From Candidatus Delongbacteria bacterium (GTDB taxonomy: Bacteria > CAIWAD01), in contig JBAYTZ010000010.1 in the NCBI GenBank assembly GCA_041675285.1, positions 62,001 through 126,000 of the forward strand: a stretch of 64,000 bases of DNA. The letters are read 5' to 3'. A program made the translations under genes and the position numbers. Every line of letters starts with the position of its first letter. The stretch's first letter is position 1. Under the pieces are notes generated by a model. It had not been told where the DNA came from. It saw nothing but the letters and a program-made list of their open reading frames with translations, and did no database searches. Positions 17,904-27,821 of the stretch are shown here, in pieces.

Positions 17904-18824
17904 TCAGCGCGTGATCTCGCCCACCAGGCTGCGCACGCGGTCCCGGGCGGCCTGGATGCCTTCGCGGATCTGTTCCAGGGCGGAGGTGCGCTCCTGCATC
18001 TCCTGCTGGTGCCGGGCCTCGCTGAGGATCTGCCAGGCCGGGTCCATCTCGATCTGCCAGAGGTTGTCCTCGCCCAGGCAGCTCATGGCCTCGTCCTTCA
18101 CCAGGTGGTTGGCCAGGCGCACGCAGGCCACCAGCAGCGCGTGGGGGTCCTTGGAATCCATGCAGTGGTGGTTGCGGATGGCCGAGCGCAGGCTGTCGGG
18201 CAGCTCCCACTTGGCGGCCAGCACGGCGCCCACCTCGGCGTGATCCAGCCCCAGCAGCTTGGTCTCGGCCTCGAAGAGCGGCAGCCCGCGGCGGTTGGTC
18301 AGTTCCAGGCAGTCCCGGAACTCGGCGTGGAAATGCTGGTCCAGCACCACCTTGCCCACGTCGTGGAGCAGGCCGGCCGTGAAGTCCACCCCGCGGAATT
18401 CCAGGTTGAAGTAGCTGGCCACCCGGTGGGTGAGTTCCCCCGTGCCCACGGAGTGCGACCAGAAGAGTTCCTTGTCCAGGATGCGGTCCTTGGCGAAGAT
18501 GTCGTCGAAGGAGCGCATCACGGAGATGGTGGTGACCAGCCGGTGCAGCTCCTTGCCGCCCAGGATCACCATGGCCTGCTGCAGGCTGTCGATCTGCCGC
18601 GGCCGCCCGTAGATGGCGCTGTTGGCCAGTTTCAGCACGCGCGCCGTCAGGGCCGGATCCTGCTGGACCAGCTCCATCAGCTCTTCCATGCTGTAGTCGT
18701 CCTCCGCCAGCAGGCGCAGCATCTCGGACACCACCCGGGGCAGCGAGGGCAGGGTGTCCAGCGTGGAGATGCGCTCCAGGATCCGCTGGCGGCGCTCGTG
18801 GTCCAGCTTGCGGCTCTCGATCAT
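17904..18824 (-). CDS. HDOD-domain signalling protein
   Basis: HDOD proteins are non-catalytic relatives of HD phosphohydrolases that act in signalling, often downstream of receivers. The 306-residue product has LPSLPRVVSEMLRLL, LVQQDPALTARVLKLANSA, IDSLQQAMVILGGKELH, and the partial HD-like core AGLLHDVGKVVLDQHF and LLGLDHAEVGAVLAAKWELP; that last part retains an HD pair. Its ATG overlaps the stop of the upstream three-receiver regulator (ATGA), implying one functional unit. The ~60 C-terminal residues are helical. The output is unknown. Confidence 0.88.
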   Translation of the reverse strand: MIESRKLDHERRQRILERISTLDTLPSLPRVVSEMLRLLAEDDYSMEELMELVQQDPALTARVLKLANSAIYGRPRQIDSLQQAMVILGGKELHRLVTTISVMRSFDDIFAKDRILDKELFWSHSVGTGELTHRVASYFNLEFRGVDFTAGLLHDVGKVVLDQHFHAEFRDCLELTNRRGLPLFEAETKLLGLDHAEVGAVLAAKWELPDSLRSAIRNHHCMDSKDPHALLVACVRLANHLVKDEAMSCLGEDNLWQIEMDPAWQILSEARHQQEMQERTSALEQIREGIQAARDRVRSLVGEITR

Positions 18825-20095
18825 CGGATCGCTCCCAGCATGGCCCGGATGCGCTCTCCCAGCTCGCTCAAGCGGAAGGGTTTGGGCAGGAAGGTCACGT
18901 TGCGGTATTTCGAGGTGTTGAGCACCTGGGTCGCGGAACTGTAGCCGGTCATCATCAGCATGGGCAGGTCCGGCGCCCAGTTCTTGACCTCCAGCAGGAG
19001 CTTGAATCCGTTCATGCGCGGCATGTAGACGTCGCTGAGGATCATGTCCGGCGTGCGCGCCCGGAAGACCGTCATGGCCTCCTGGCCGTCCTCGGCCTGG
19101 TAGACCTCGTAGCCCTGCAACAGCAGATAGTGCGCGGTCAGCTCGCGGATGTTCTGCTCATCCTCCACCAGCAGCAGGATGGGCACCGCTCCCGGACTCT
19201 CGTCGGGCAGCACGCGCCGGCGGATGGCCTGGGCCACCTGGTCCTGCCCGCCGTGGGGCGCGCTGGCGGGCGTCAGCAGGGCGCTGATGTCCTTGGAGAG
19301 GCGGCGCAGGGACTTGTCGCCCTCGTCGGGCAGCTGGATGATCCGCAAGCCGGGATACTGGCGGCGCAGCTGGGTCAGGAAACTGGCGTGCTGCTCGGCG
19401 CTCCCGCCGTCCACGATGAGGAAATCCGGCAGCGCGCCCAGCGCGGCGACGTTGCGCGAGTCGTCCACCACCAGCGGCTCGGCGCCCAGGTCCGCCAGGT
19501 CCTGCAGCAGGTTCGCCTGCAGGTCCGCGCGGCTGAGCAGCACCTTCACCAGACAGGGAACGGGTTCGCCGGGGGCCGGGGGCGGCGCCGTCCGCACGGG
19601 GGCCGGACGCGGCGCGACGGGCGCCTCGGGGATGAAGGGTTCCGGCGACTCGCGGTGGGCCGGAGCCGGTGTATCCTGGCGCAGGAATTCCTCCGCCCGC
19701 TGCTTGAGGGCGTGCAGGCGCTCCAGCAGGAAGTCCTCGGGCGTGTTGCGCGGCAGGTACTCGGCCAGTTGGATGCGGTTGAGTTGTTCGCGTTCCTGGC
19801 GCAGGGACTCCCGGTCCGCCGGGTCCGCCGCGCCGATCACCACCACGCCCCCCGTCGCCATGCGCGGGAAAATCTCGCGGATCATGGTCAGGGCCACGGT
19901 GACGTCGCGCCTCTCCTGGCGCAGGTCGAAGATCACCACTTCGGGCTGCGCCTCGCGGTAGGCGGCCAGGGCGCCCTTGCCCACCGGAAAAAACATCGCC
20001 TTCCCCAGCCCTTCGTCGTGGACCAGGCCGGCCATCCGGTCCGCCCAGGCGGCGTCGCTGCTGATGAGATAGATCCGTGTTTGTGCCACTGTCAA
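18821..20095 (-). CDS. Three-receiver response regulator (two degenerate, one canonical REC)
   Basis: 424 residues with no DNA-binding or enzymatic output domain. Residues 1-125 look like a degenerate receiver (VVIFDLRQE at the acceptor strand). A Pro/Ala linker covers about 135-185. Residues 185-295 form a second degenerate receiver-like fold (FLIVDGG). Residues 305-424 are a canonical REC with LLVEDEQ, acceptor Asp in ILSDVYMPRMNG, MMTGYSS and the conserved Lys in LPKPF. The start is a TTG with AGGA upstream; a GTG two codons later is an alternative. It is translationally coupled to the HDOD gene, so phosphorylation of the third REC may signal through that protein. Confidence 0.85.
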   Translation of the reverse strand: MTVAQTRIYLISSDAAWADRMAGLVHDEGLGKAMFFPVGKGALAAYREAQPEVVIFDLRQERRDVTVALTMIREIFPRMATGGVVVIGAADPADRESLRQEREQLNRIQLAEYLPRNTPEDFLLERLHALKQRAEEFLRQDTPAPAHRESPEPFIPEAPVAPRPAPVRTAPPPAPGEPVPCLVKVLLSRADLQANLLQDLADLGAEPLVVDDSRNVAALGALPDFLIVDGGSAEQHASFLTQLRRQYPGLRIIQLPDEGDKSLRRLSKDISALLTPASAPHGGQDQVAQAIRRRVLPDESPGAVPILLLVEDEQNIRELTAHYLLLQGYEVYQAEDGQEAMTVFRARTPDMILSDVYMPRMNGFKLLLEVKNWAPDLPMLMMTGYSSATQVLNTSKYRNVTFLPKPFRLSELGERIRAMLGAIR

Positions 20096-20163
20096 TCTGA
20101 TCCTGCTTCAAGCGTGGTGACATAGGGGACGACAGGAGGTATCGGCAACCCGGAGGCGGACCT

Positions 20164-21600
<1,437 letters not shown>

Positions 21601-21776
21601 GATCGGGGGGGGTCTCCCAGGAAAAAGGAGTCGTTCGGACCTGGCCTGTTCCGCTTCCCCGGGAAGGGCGCCGCCCGGAGCGGCGGGGCGGGCTGAAGCG
21701 GCGCATCAATGTAGCCAGGGCGCCCTCCGCGCGCAATCCGGTTGAAGATGCCGCCCGGGCTTGCCGACATTGCCTC

Positions 21777-22079
21777 ATGGTCATCCGCGTGTTCGCCTGG
21801 AACCCCTATCGCTTCCACTGCTACGGCGTGCCGGGCTCCGGCATGCCCGGGGTGGACAGCGTCACGGGCGAACCCGACGAGATCTGGATCGCCGACATCT
21901 TCCCCAGTTGGATGGTCCCGGGACTGGCGCTGCACGAGTGGGTGGAGCTGCGAACGGGCAGCCACCGACTGGGGTTGCTGGCGGAAGTGCTGGCCTACAA
22001 CCTGATCTGGCCCGTCTACCACCTGGCCTATTTGTGGATCATCCGGCGCTATCCGCTCTCGAGTAAGCTCTTCGGCTGA
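21777..22079 (+). CDS. Small hypothetical protein with HEWVE motif
   Basis: I do not recognise this 100-residue protein. Third codon positions are strongly G/C as in neighbouring genes, which supports coding. It has a central IADIFPSWMVPGLALHEWVE segment and a hydrophobic C-terminal helix (LIWPVYHLAYLWIIRRY), possibly membrane-associated. HEWVE resembles a metal-binding or degenerate HExxE element; that is speculation. There is no clear Shine-Dalgarno site before the ATG. It is divergent from the sigma-54 regulator and convergent with the DnaJ-like gene. Confidence 0.6.
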   Translation: MVIRVFAWNPYRFHCYGVPGSGMPGVDSVTGEPDEIWIADIFPSWMVPGLALHEWVELRTGSHRLGLLAEVLAYNLIWPVYHLAYLWIIRRYPLSSKLFG

Positions 22080-22096
22080 GCCCGCCTGCTCAGGGG

Positions 22097-22115
22097 GCCG
22101 GCGCCATACGCCGGC
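22097..22115. terminator. Hairpin in convergent gap
   Basis: GCCGGCG, loop CCATA, CGCCGGC, directly abutting the DnaJ-like stop and 18 bases past the small plus-strand gene. There is no U-run, so termination is inferred from position and stem strength. Confidence 0.45.
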
Positions 22116-23003
22116 TCAGTCCTCGGCCCCGTCGTTCAGCAGCCGCCGCAGCTTCTCCGCCAGCCGCCGGGTGCGGAAGCCCGTGGCCGGGCGGATCCGC
22201 ACCTTCACTTCCACCACCAGATCGCCCCGGCCCTGGCGGTCCTGCAGGCCCTGGCCGCGCAACCGCAGGCGCTGCCCCACCTGGGCACCCGCGGGCAGCC
22301 GCAATTCCAGGCTCCGGCCGGCGGGATGCTTCAGCAGGGCCGTGCCGCCCGTCATCAGCAGCAGGGCGTCCAGCTCCAGCTCCAGCACCAGATCCGTGCC
22401 CTCCAGCCGGCACCCCTCGGGCAGTTGGGGCCGGATCTCCACGATCAGGCGACCGGACGCGCCACCGTGCCGGCCAGGCGCCCCGCGGCCGGGGACCACC
22501 AGCTCGTCGCCCACCAGCAGGTTCAGGGGCAGAGTGAGTTCGAAGGGCGACTGGCCCAGCGGCTGGATGCTCAGCCGTCCGCCGCCGGTGAAGCGCTCCA
22601 GCGGCAGTTGGACCACCATGCGCAGATCCGCGCCGGGCTGGGGCCGCAGGGTCTCCCGGGGCCGGGCGCGCTCCTCCGGCGGCGGAGGCGGCGGACTGCC
22701 CATCCCGGGCCGCGGGCCCGCCGGGTTGTCCGTCTGGCCGCGCTTGGGCGGAGGCGTGGTGGGCCGGGCGCGCCGGCTGCGGCGCGAGTAGATCTCGTCG
22801 TAGCGCACGCGCAACTCGGGCTCCGTCAGGGTGCGGTAGGCCGCCTGCACCTGCTTGAAGCGCTGCTCGGCCAGCGGATCCTCCGGATTGCGATCCGGAT
22901 GGAGCTGCTTGGCCAGCCGATGCCAGGCGCGCTTCAACTCCTCCGCGCCAGCGAAGGCCTCCACGCCCAACAGTTGATAGTAGTCGCGAAAGGGTTCGCC
23001 CAT
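22116..23003 (-). CDS. J-domain protein (DnaJ/CbpA-like, no zinc finger)
   Basis: Co-chaperone type II. The start is the ATG of MGEPFRDYYQLLG, with GGAAGGAC just upstream. The 295-residue protein has a J domain at residues 5-75 including the HPDRN motif that stimulates DnaK ATPase, a Pro/Arg-rich linker (about 85-130), and a two-lobe DnaJ C-terminal substrate domain (VVQLPLERFTGG, then RLPAGAQVGQRLRLRGQG). The CxxCxGxG zinc repeats of DnaJ are absent, which points to CbpA-type function. No dnaK or grpE is nearby. Confidence 0.88.
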   Translation of the reverse strand: MGEPFRDYYQLLGVEAFAGAEELKRAWHRLAKQLHPDRNPEDPLAEQRFKQVQAAYRTLTEPELRVRYDEIYSRRSRRARPTTPPPKRGQTDNPAGPRPGMGSPPPPPPEERARPRETLRPQPGADLRMVVQLPLERFTGGGRLSIQPLGQSPFELTLPLNLLVGDELVVPGRGAPGRHGGASGRLIVEIRPQLPEGCRLEGTDLVLELELDALLLMTGGTALLKHPAGRSLELRLPAGAQVGQRLRLRGQGLQDRQGRGDLVVEVKVRIRPATGFRTRRLAEKLRRLLNDGAED

Positions 23004-23268
23004 CGTCCTTCCGTGGATGGAGATCAGCCCGGGCCGCAACGTAGTGATCGGCAAGCGGGGGGGCAGGGTTCAGCCCCGGCACGGGCGCCGCGGGCCGTAA
23101 GCGGCAGGCTTGGCCGCATTTCGGGGCAAGGCTGCTACGCCTGGGTGTCACTCCCGGGGGCCGGGGGGTCCCGGCCCGGCTGAACGCGCCGCGCGGCCCG
23201 GCTGGGCGGCGCTTGTCCGCGCAGCGATCCTGTTGGCTTTCTTGCACTTGACCACCAGCCAAACCTGG

Positions 23269-23306
23269 AACTTCCGAAGTTTCGAATTGCTGGCACGGAC
23301 CTTGCA
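23269..23306 (+). promoter_or_regulatory. Sigma-54 (-24/-12) promoter with adjacent palindrome
   Basis: TGGCACGGACCTTGCA at 23291-23306 matches the consensus TGGCAC-N5-TTGCA exactly, with GG and GC ten bases apart. It lies 34 bases before the ATG of a small coiled-coil gene that has AGGAGG upstream. Ten bases upstream of the -24 box is the near-perfect palindrome AACTTC-C-GAAGTT (23269-23281), a possible activator or regulator site. The rest of the 337-base gap between the DnaJ-like gene and this gene is GC-rich and I see nothing else in it. Confidence 0.8.
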
Positions 23307-23340
23307 CTTACGCTTCTTCGCCAAAGCAGCAGGAGGAAAA

Positions 23341-23655
23341 ATGGTCCGCAGCACGCTCGCCCCCACGACGACCGACCCCCAGCAATTGTCCAGCGCCCTG
23401 CGCCGGTTCAAACTGCAGAAGCGCACCCTGGAAGCCCGGCTGCAGGCCGTGCGGGAGGAACGGGACGACCTGCGCCACCTGGTGCGCATCCCGGTGAACC
23501 CCCGCGCCAAACAGCAGCCCCTGCTGGACCAGGAGAAGGACAGCCGCCTGGTGGAGATCTTCGCCAAGGTGGACGAGGGCCGCTACTTCCAGCGCGAACT
23601 GGCCGAGCAGATCAGCGAGCGCCTGATGGACCGCCTTTGGAACATCAGCTTCTGA
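23341..23655 (+). CDS. Small coiled-coil protein of unknown function behind a sigma-54 promoter
   Basis: 104 residues; ATG 23341 has AGGAGG six bases upstream. I do not recognise the family. Residues about 13-50 form a Leu/Arg/Glu heptad pattern (LSSALRRFKLQKRTLEARLQ) and the C terminus is also helical (RELAEQISERLMDRLWNISF). It has no signal peptide, Cys or membrane segment. The exact sigma-54 promoter and strong ribosome site suggest a conditionally and highly expressed regulatory or structural protein. The NtrC-type regulator at 20164 is the natural candidate activator. There is no clear terminator after it. Confidence 0.75.
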   Translation: MVRSTLAPTTTDPQQLSSALRRFKLQKRTLEARLQAVREERDDLRHLVRIPVNPRAKQQPLLDQEKDSRLVEIFAKVDEGRYFQRELAEQISERLMDRLWNISF

Positions 23656-23856
23656 CAAGACCCCTTCGATTCGATTGATGTGACACCCGCGACCTGCCGC
23701 GCGATCGGCCCCTTCCCCAAGGTGGCTGCTCCTGCGGCAGCTTGCGTTTTTCCCGCCCGCCCGGCCCCCGCGGCCCAGCACCGCGCGGCTTCGCATTGAG
23801 TCCACCGTGAGGTATCTTGCCGCCTGTCACACACTAGGCGGACAAATCGCGAGGCC

Positions 23857-25299
23857 ATGATGAGACACACTTGGTTGCTTCCGCTGCTCGGCGGGGTCCT
23901 GCCCCTGCTGGCCCAGGACGCCGCCCCGGCCCCGGCGGGCGACAGCTGGGGCGCGGCCATGGGAATCGGCGCCGTCACCATGGACGGCCAGACCTGGACC
24001 CAAATCGCCCTGCGCCCCGAGATCCCCATCGGCAAACTGGGCATCGCCCTGGACCTGACCCTGTTCTTCGACCAGGACGGCAAGATCCGCAAGTCGGACT
24101 GGGACGAGGGCAAGGACCTGATCGACAAGATCTACTACCTGCGCTGGGCGCATAAGGGCGATCCGCTCTACCTCAAGGCCGGCTCCCTGGACGACGTGAC
24201 CCTGGGTTACGGCATGCTGGTCCGGCACTACGCCAACAGCGTGCAGTACCCGTCCATCCGCCGGGTGGGCGGCGAATTCGACATCCGCATCGGCAAGCCG
24301 CAGATCGAGGGCTTCCTGGCCAATTTCCGCGAGCTGGACAGCCCGGGCCTGCTGGGCCTGCGCGCCAGCTATCCGGTGATCGGCAAACTGCGGGTGGGCG
24401 CCTCCTTCGTGCAGGACGGCAACCTCTACGCCGGGATGGCCGACGTGGACGAGGACGACGTGCCCGACCAACTGGACCGCTACGCCGACCACGACGACGG
24501 CGCGGAATACGACACCTGGCACGAGTTGCAGACGGAGCTGGCCTCCAACCCCGACCTCTGGGAGCGCATGCGCCAGTCCGCCGGCTATCCGGGCGACGAG
24601 TGGCTGACCCAGCCGCCCATCGACTACAGCAAGGCCGAGGAGAGTCTGCAGGCCATGGGCGCAGACCTGAGCTACGAGATCCTGCCCAAGCTCGACGCCT
24701 ATTTCCAGGTGGCCAAGTTCACGGGCTACGGCAGCGGCTGGGCGCCGGGCGTCTCCTGGCGGCCCTTCAACTGGCTCACAGCCGGCGCCGAGTACCGGGT
24801 CTGGGGCGAGCAGTTCATCGGCGATTTCTTCAACCGCACCTATGACGTGGAGCGCACCCAGCTCTTCGGCGACAGCCTGTTCACCAAGGAGGAACTGCTG
24901 AAGAACGCGCCGGCCATGAAGGGCCTCTACGCCGACGCGCGCCTCTCGCTCTTCAACATCATCACGGCCAACGTCGCCTGGAACACCATGAAGCCCGACG
25001 ACGGCAACGTGGACGACTGGAACAGCCTCTGGGCCGACGCCGGTCTGAACATGGCCAAGGTGCCCAAGCTCAAGGAGCTGTCCGCCTACTACACCCAGGT
25101 GGGCGCCGAGTCGCTCTTCGACCTGAAGACACCGCAGACCATCCACGGCTACCGCATCGGCTACGAGCTGGCGCCCGGCGCCGTGATGCGCCTGGACTGG
25201 CGCACCACCTACGCCGACCGCGACGGCGACGGCGAGATCCACGGCGACGCCGAGAGCGACCGCACCTTCCTGGTGGAGACCGTCTTCCAGCTGCGCTAG
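23857..25299 (+). CDS. Exported outer-membrane beta-barrel protein, function unknown
   Basis: 480 residues beginning MMRHTWLLPLLGGVLPLLAQ, a signal peptide with an AQD cleavage region; ATG 23860 is an equally good start. The mature part alternates short amphipathic strands ending in aromatics (TWTQIALRPEIPIG, LGIALDLTLFF, YLKAGSLDDVTLGYG) and ends in FLVETVFQLR, a terminal-strand pattern recognised by BAM. An acidic loop (DVDEDDVPDQLDRYADHDDG) may bind calcium. It resembles uncharacterised porin-like proteins of FCB bacteria. The following hairpin at 25370-25401 may terminate it. Confidence 0.75.
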   Translation: MMRHTWLLPLLGGVLPLLAQDAAPAPAGDSWGAAMGIGAVTMDGQTWTQIALRPEIPIGKLGIALDLTLFFDQDGKIRKSDWDEGKDLIDKIYYLRWAHKGDPLYLKAGSLDDVTLGYGMLVRHYANSVQYPSIRRVGGEFDIRIGKPQIEGFLANFRELDSPGLLGLRASYPVIGKLRVGASFVQDGNLYAGMADVDEDDVPDQLDRYADHDDGAEYDTWHELQTELASNPDLWERMRQSAGYPGDEWLTQPPIDYSKAEESLQAMGADLSYEILPKLDAYFQVAKFTGYGSGWAPGVSWRPFNWLTAGAEYRVWGEQFIGDFFNRTYDVERTQLFGDSLFTKEELLKNAPAMKGLYADARLSLFNIITANVAWNTMKPDDGNVDDWNSLWADAGLNMAKVPKLKELSAYYTQVGAESLFDLKTPQTIHGYRIGYELAPGAVMRLDWRTTYADRDGDGEIHGDAESDRTFLVETVFQLR

Positions 25300-25774
25300 A
25301 TCTCTCGCGGGATTCACCCACTTGGACACGGAGATCACGAAGGTCCGGGAAGAGCACGAAGACGAGTTAAGGGGACTGTCGCCGCGCGGTGGCAGTCCCC
25401 TCACTCTGTGTCACACTCTCACTTGGACACGAAGATCACGAAGGTCGGAGAAGCACACGATGAATGAGTTGAGTGGTTATCGCCGCGCAGCAACTCCACT
25501 AAAAGGAGATTTCGTGCTGAATAACCAGCTCCTTTCCTCACGATCAACTGGCGGTGTCCAATGGGTCAGTGCAGCTCCTTCCCCCGCAAGGCGGGGGAAG
25601 GTCGGGATGGGGGCGTGCATCACGTAGTTCAAACAAGTGGTGAGCCCGGCGCTACGCTGCACAACCAACCATGAAAAGGGGGGACCAGCACCGCTCGGCG
25701 CCAGTCCCCCAAAAATTCTTCGTGTTCTTCTCCGCCCTTCAAGTTCTTCGTGGTGAGAGTGGAGACCCCGCGAC
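25300..25774. repeat. Repeat-filled gene-free region (CACGAAG family, hairpins)
   Basis: 475 bases without a gene. CACTTGGACACG(G/A)AGATCACGAAGGTC begins two tandem, diverged units of about 108 bases at 25318 and 25426; a related inverted segment lies at about 25711-25760. A stem AGGGGACTG/CAGTCCCCT (25370-25378 with 25393-25401) separates the tandem units. A palindromic CTTCCCCCGCAAGGCGGGGGAAGGTCGGGATGGGGG-type block at about 25568-25606 recurs near 56440. Base composition is less GC-rich than the genes. Nothing looks coding. Confidence 0.75.
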
Positions 25775-26545
25775 CTACTTGGTGAGGCCCTTGAGCTTGG
25801 TCACCACCCAGGTGCCGCCGCGGGTCTTGTCGCGGGTGACCTCCAGGATGTCGAAGCGCGCCGCGTCTTCCAGGAACTCGCCGAAGTTGGCGTAGCCCAG
25901 GCTGCTCTCGCTGAAGGAGGGGTTCTTGCGCTTGATGGTGTCCTTGACCAGGCTGGCCAGCAGCACCTCCGTGTCCTCGCGCAGCAGCGCGTTGACGGCG
26001 GAAACCAGCTGCTTCATGCTGGGCAGCTTGTCCTTGGGGATGGTCTTGCCCAGCGTGCTCTCCTGGCGCTGCACCTCGGCGCCCAGGTTCTCGTAGAAGA
26101 GGAATTCGTCGCAGTTGTCCACCAGCAGGTTGGAACTGCTCTCGCGCATGCCCACGCCGATGATGGTCTTGTTGTTCTCCCGCAGCTTGCTCACCAGCGG
26201 ACTGAAGTCGCTGTCGCCGGAGAAGATCACGAAGGTGTCGATGTGCGGATTGGTGTGACACAGGTCGATGGCGTCCACCACCAGGCGGATGTCCGCGCTG
26301 TTCTTGCCCGTCATGCTGCGCTTGGGGATCTCGATCAGCTCGATGCCATGGGCGTGCAGCTCGTCCTTGTACTTGCTGTAGAAGTGCCAGTCGGCGTAGG
26401 CGCGCTTGGTGATGATCCGCCCCTTCTCCAGCAGGCGGTTGAGCACCATGCGGATGTCCAGCTTGGCGCCGTTCTTGGATTTGAAGCCGATGGCGATGTT
26501 GTCGAAGTCGATGTAGAGGGCCAGGTTGCGCTGGTTCAAATTCAT
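25775..26545 (-). CDS. NYN-domain (PIN-like) protein with C-terminal OST-HTH/LOTUS domain
   Basis: Putative RNase or RNA-binding protein of the LabA/DUF88 group. The start is the ATG of MNLNQRNLALYIDFDN with GGAAGGA upstream. The 256-residue protein has PIN/NYN acidic residues in YIDFDNI, NSADIRLVVDAIDL and FVIFSGDSDFSPLV. Residues about 180-256 match the LOTUS/OST-HTH RNA-binding fold (MKQLVSAVNALLRED, then LGYANFGEFLEDAARFDIL). This domain pair occurs widely in bacteria and the role is not established. It is monocistronic between a repeat region and rluD. Confidence 0.88.
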   Translation of the reverse strand: MNLNQRNLALYIDFDNIAIGFKSKNGAKLDIRMVLNRLLEKGRIITKRAYADWHFYSKYKDELHAHGIELIEIPKRSMTGKNSADIRLVVDAIDLCHTNPHIDTFVIFSGDSDFSPLVSKLRENNKTIIGVGMRESSSNLLVDNCDEFLFYENLGAEVQRQESTLGKTIPKDKLPSMKQLVSAVNALLREDTEVLLASLVKDTIKRKNPSFSESSLGYANFGEFLEDAARFDILEVTRDKTRGGTWVVTKLKGLTK

Positions 26546-26630
26546 GGTTGGGTTCCTTCCAATGGGTGGCCGCGGGATTTCCGGGCCGACAGAATGGGTG
26601 CCGCGGGCCAAGGGGCGCGCGGCCGGCGGC

Positions 26631-27821
26631 TCACACGCGGCCGCGACGCGCCCGGATGCGGTTCTCGCTGGGCCGTTCCGGGTCCGGCAGCGGGGCCCGG
26701 CCGGAATCGGGCAGGCCGTGGTGGCCCTCCGCCCAGGTCCAGGCCGAACTTGAGGAGACCGGCACGTGGCCGGCCTGCAGGGATTCGCCCTGCAACACGG
26801 CGGCCATGTCCGGCGGCAAGGGGGCTTCGAACTCCAGCTCCTGCCCGCCGATGGGATGACGGAAGCCCATCCGCCAGCTGTGGAGGGCCTGGCGCTGGAT
26901 CAGATCCAGGTAGCGGTGGGCCCGACTCTGGCGGTCTCCCGTGAAGCCGGCCCGGCGCGGGTCGCGGCCGCCGTAGTCCGCGTCGCCGAAGACCGGGTGC
27001 CCCAGATGCAGCAGGTGGACGCGGATCTGGTGCGTGCGCCCGGTCTCCAGTTTCAGTTCCAGCAGGGACAGGAAGTCGAAGCGCGCCGTGGTCTTGTAGT
27101 GGGTCACGGCGTGGCGGCCCAGGGGCTCCGCGAGCACGGCCATCTTCAGCCGGTCCCGCGGATCGCGCCCGATGCCCGTGGTCACCGTGCCCTGCAGCTG
27201 GCGCGGACTTCCCCAGACCAGCGCCCGGTAGATGCGGTGGATCTCCCGGTCGTGGAACATGCGGCTCAGCTCGCGCACGGCCTCGGGCGTCTTGCCGATC
27301 ACCATCAGTCCCGTTGTGTCACGATCCAGCCGGTGAACGATGCCCGGGCGGAACTCCTCGCCGGCCTCCTCGGGCAGGTCGTCCAGGTAGCTCATCAGCG
27401 CGTTGACCAGCGTGCCGCTGAAATTTCCCCGCGCCGGATGCACCACCATGCCCGTGGGCTTGTCGATCACCATCAGGTGCTCATCCTCGTGCACGACGCT
27501 GAGCGGGATGTCCTCCGCCAGGATCTGCGGCCGCGGCCGCCGCGGCACGCGCACCAGCAACTCGTCCCCCGGGCCGATGCGCTGGCTGGGCTTGGCGACG
27601 GGCTGGCCGTCCGCCAGGACCATGCCCTCCTCGATGATGTGCTGGATGAAGGTGCGTGAGACGAAGCGGATCTGGCGGGCCAGCCAGAGGTCCACGCGCT
27701 CCAGACTCTGGTTGGCGCCGATGGTCAAGCGGATCTCCTCCACCGTCGTCTCGTCCGGCTGGACGGGCGCGCGGCCCGAAGCGACGTAGCGCACGAAGGA
27801 TGCCCGGCCCCGCGGGCTCAC
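26631..27821 (-). CDS. rluD: 23S rRNA pseudouridine synthase, RluD family
   Basis: 396 residues. The start is the GTG overlapping the lspA stop (GTGA). It has an S4 RNA-binding domain (about 25-85: ERVDLWLARQI, then SQRIGPGDELLVRV) and a RluA-type catalytic domain with the Asp motif HRLDRDTTGL, plus MVIDKPTGMVVHPA and ELKLETGRTHQIRVHL. The last 45 residues are a low-complexity Ser/Pro/Arg tail. The RluD assignment rests on S4 plus RluA architecture and lspA linkage, which is common for this subfamily. The HRLDRDTTG codons include a rare-codon GTGACACA site (see findings). Confidence 0.9.
   Translation of the reverse strand: MSPRGRASFVRYVASGRAPVQPDETTVEEIRLTIGANQSLERVDLWLARQIRFVSRTFIQHIIEEGMVLADGQPVAKPSQRIGPGDELLVRVPRRPRPQILAEDIPLSVVHEDEHLMVIDKPTGMVVHPARGNFSGTLVNALMSYLDDLPEEAGEEFRPGIVHRLDRDTTGLMVIGKTPEAVRELSRMFHDREIHRIYRALVWGSPRQLQGTVTTGIGRDPRDRLKMAVLAEPLGRHAVTHYKTTARFDFLSLLELKLETGRTHQIRVHLLHLGHPVFGDADYGGRDPRRAGFTGDRQSRAHRYLDLIQRQALHSWRMGFRHPIGGQELEFEAPLPPDMAAVLQGESLQAGHVPVSSSSAWTWAEGHHGLPDSGRAPLPDPERPSENRIRARRGRV

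Noticed and set aside
23221..23250. Second sigma-54 promoter (TTGGCTTTCTTGCACTT)
   Set aside because: GG and GC are only seven bases apart, wrong spacing for sigma-54.
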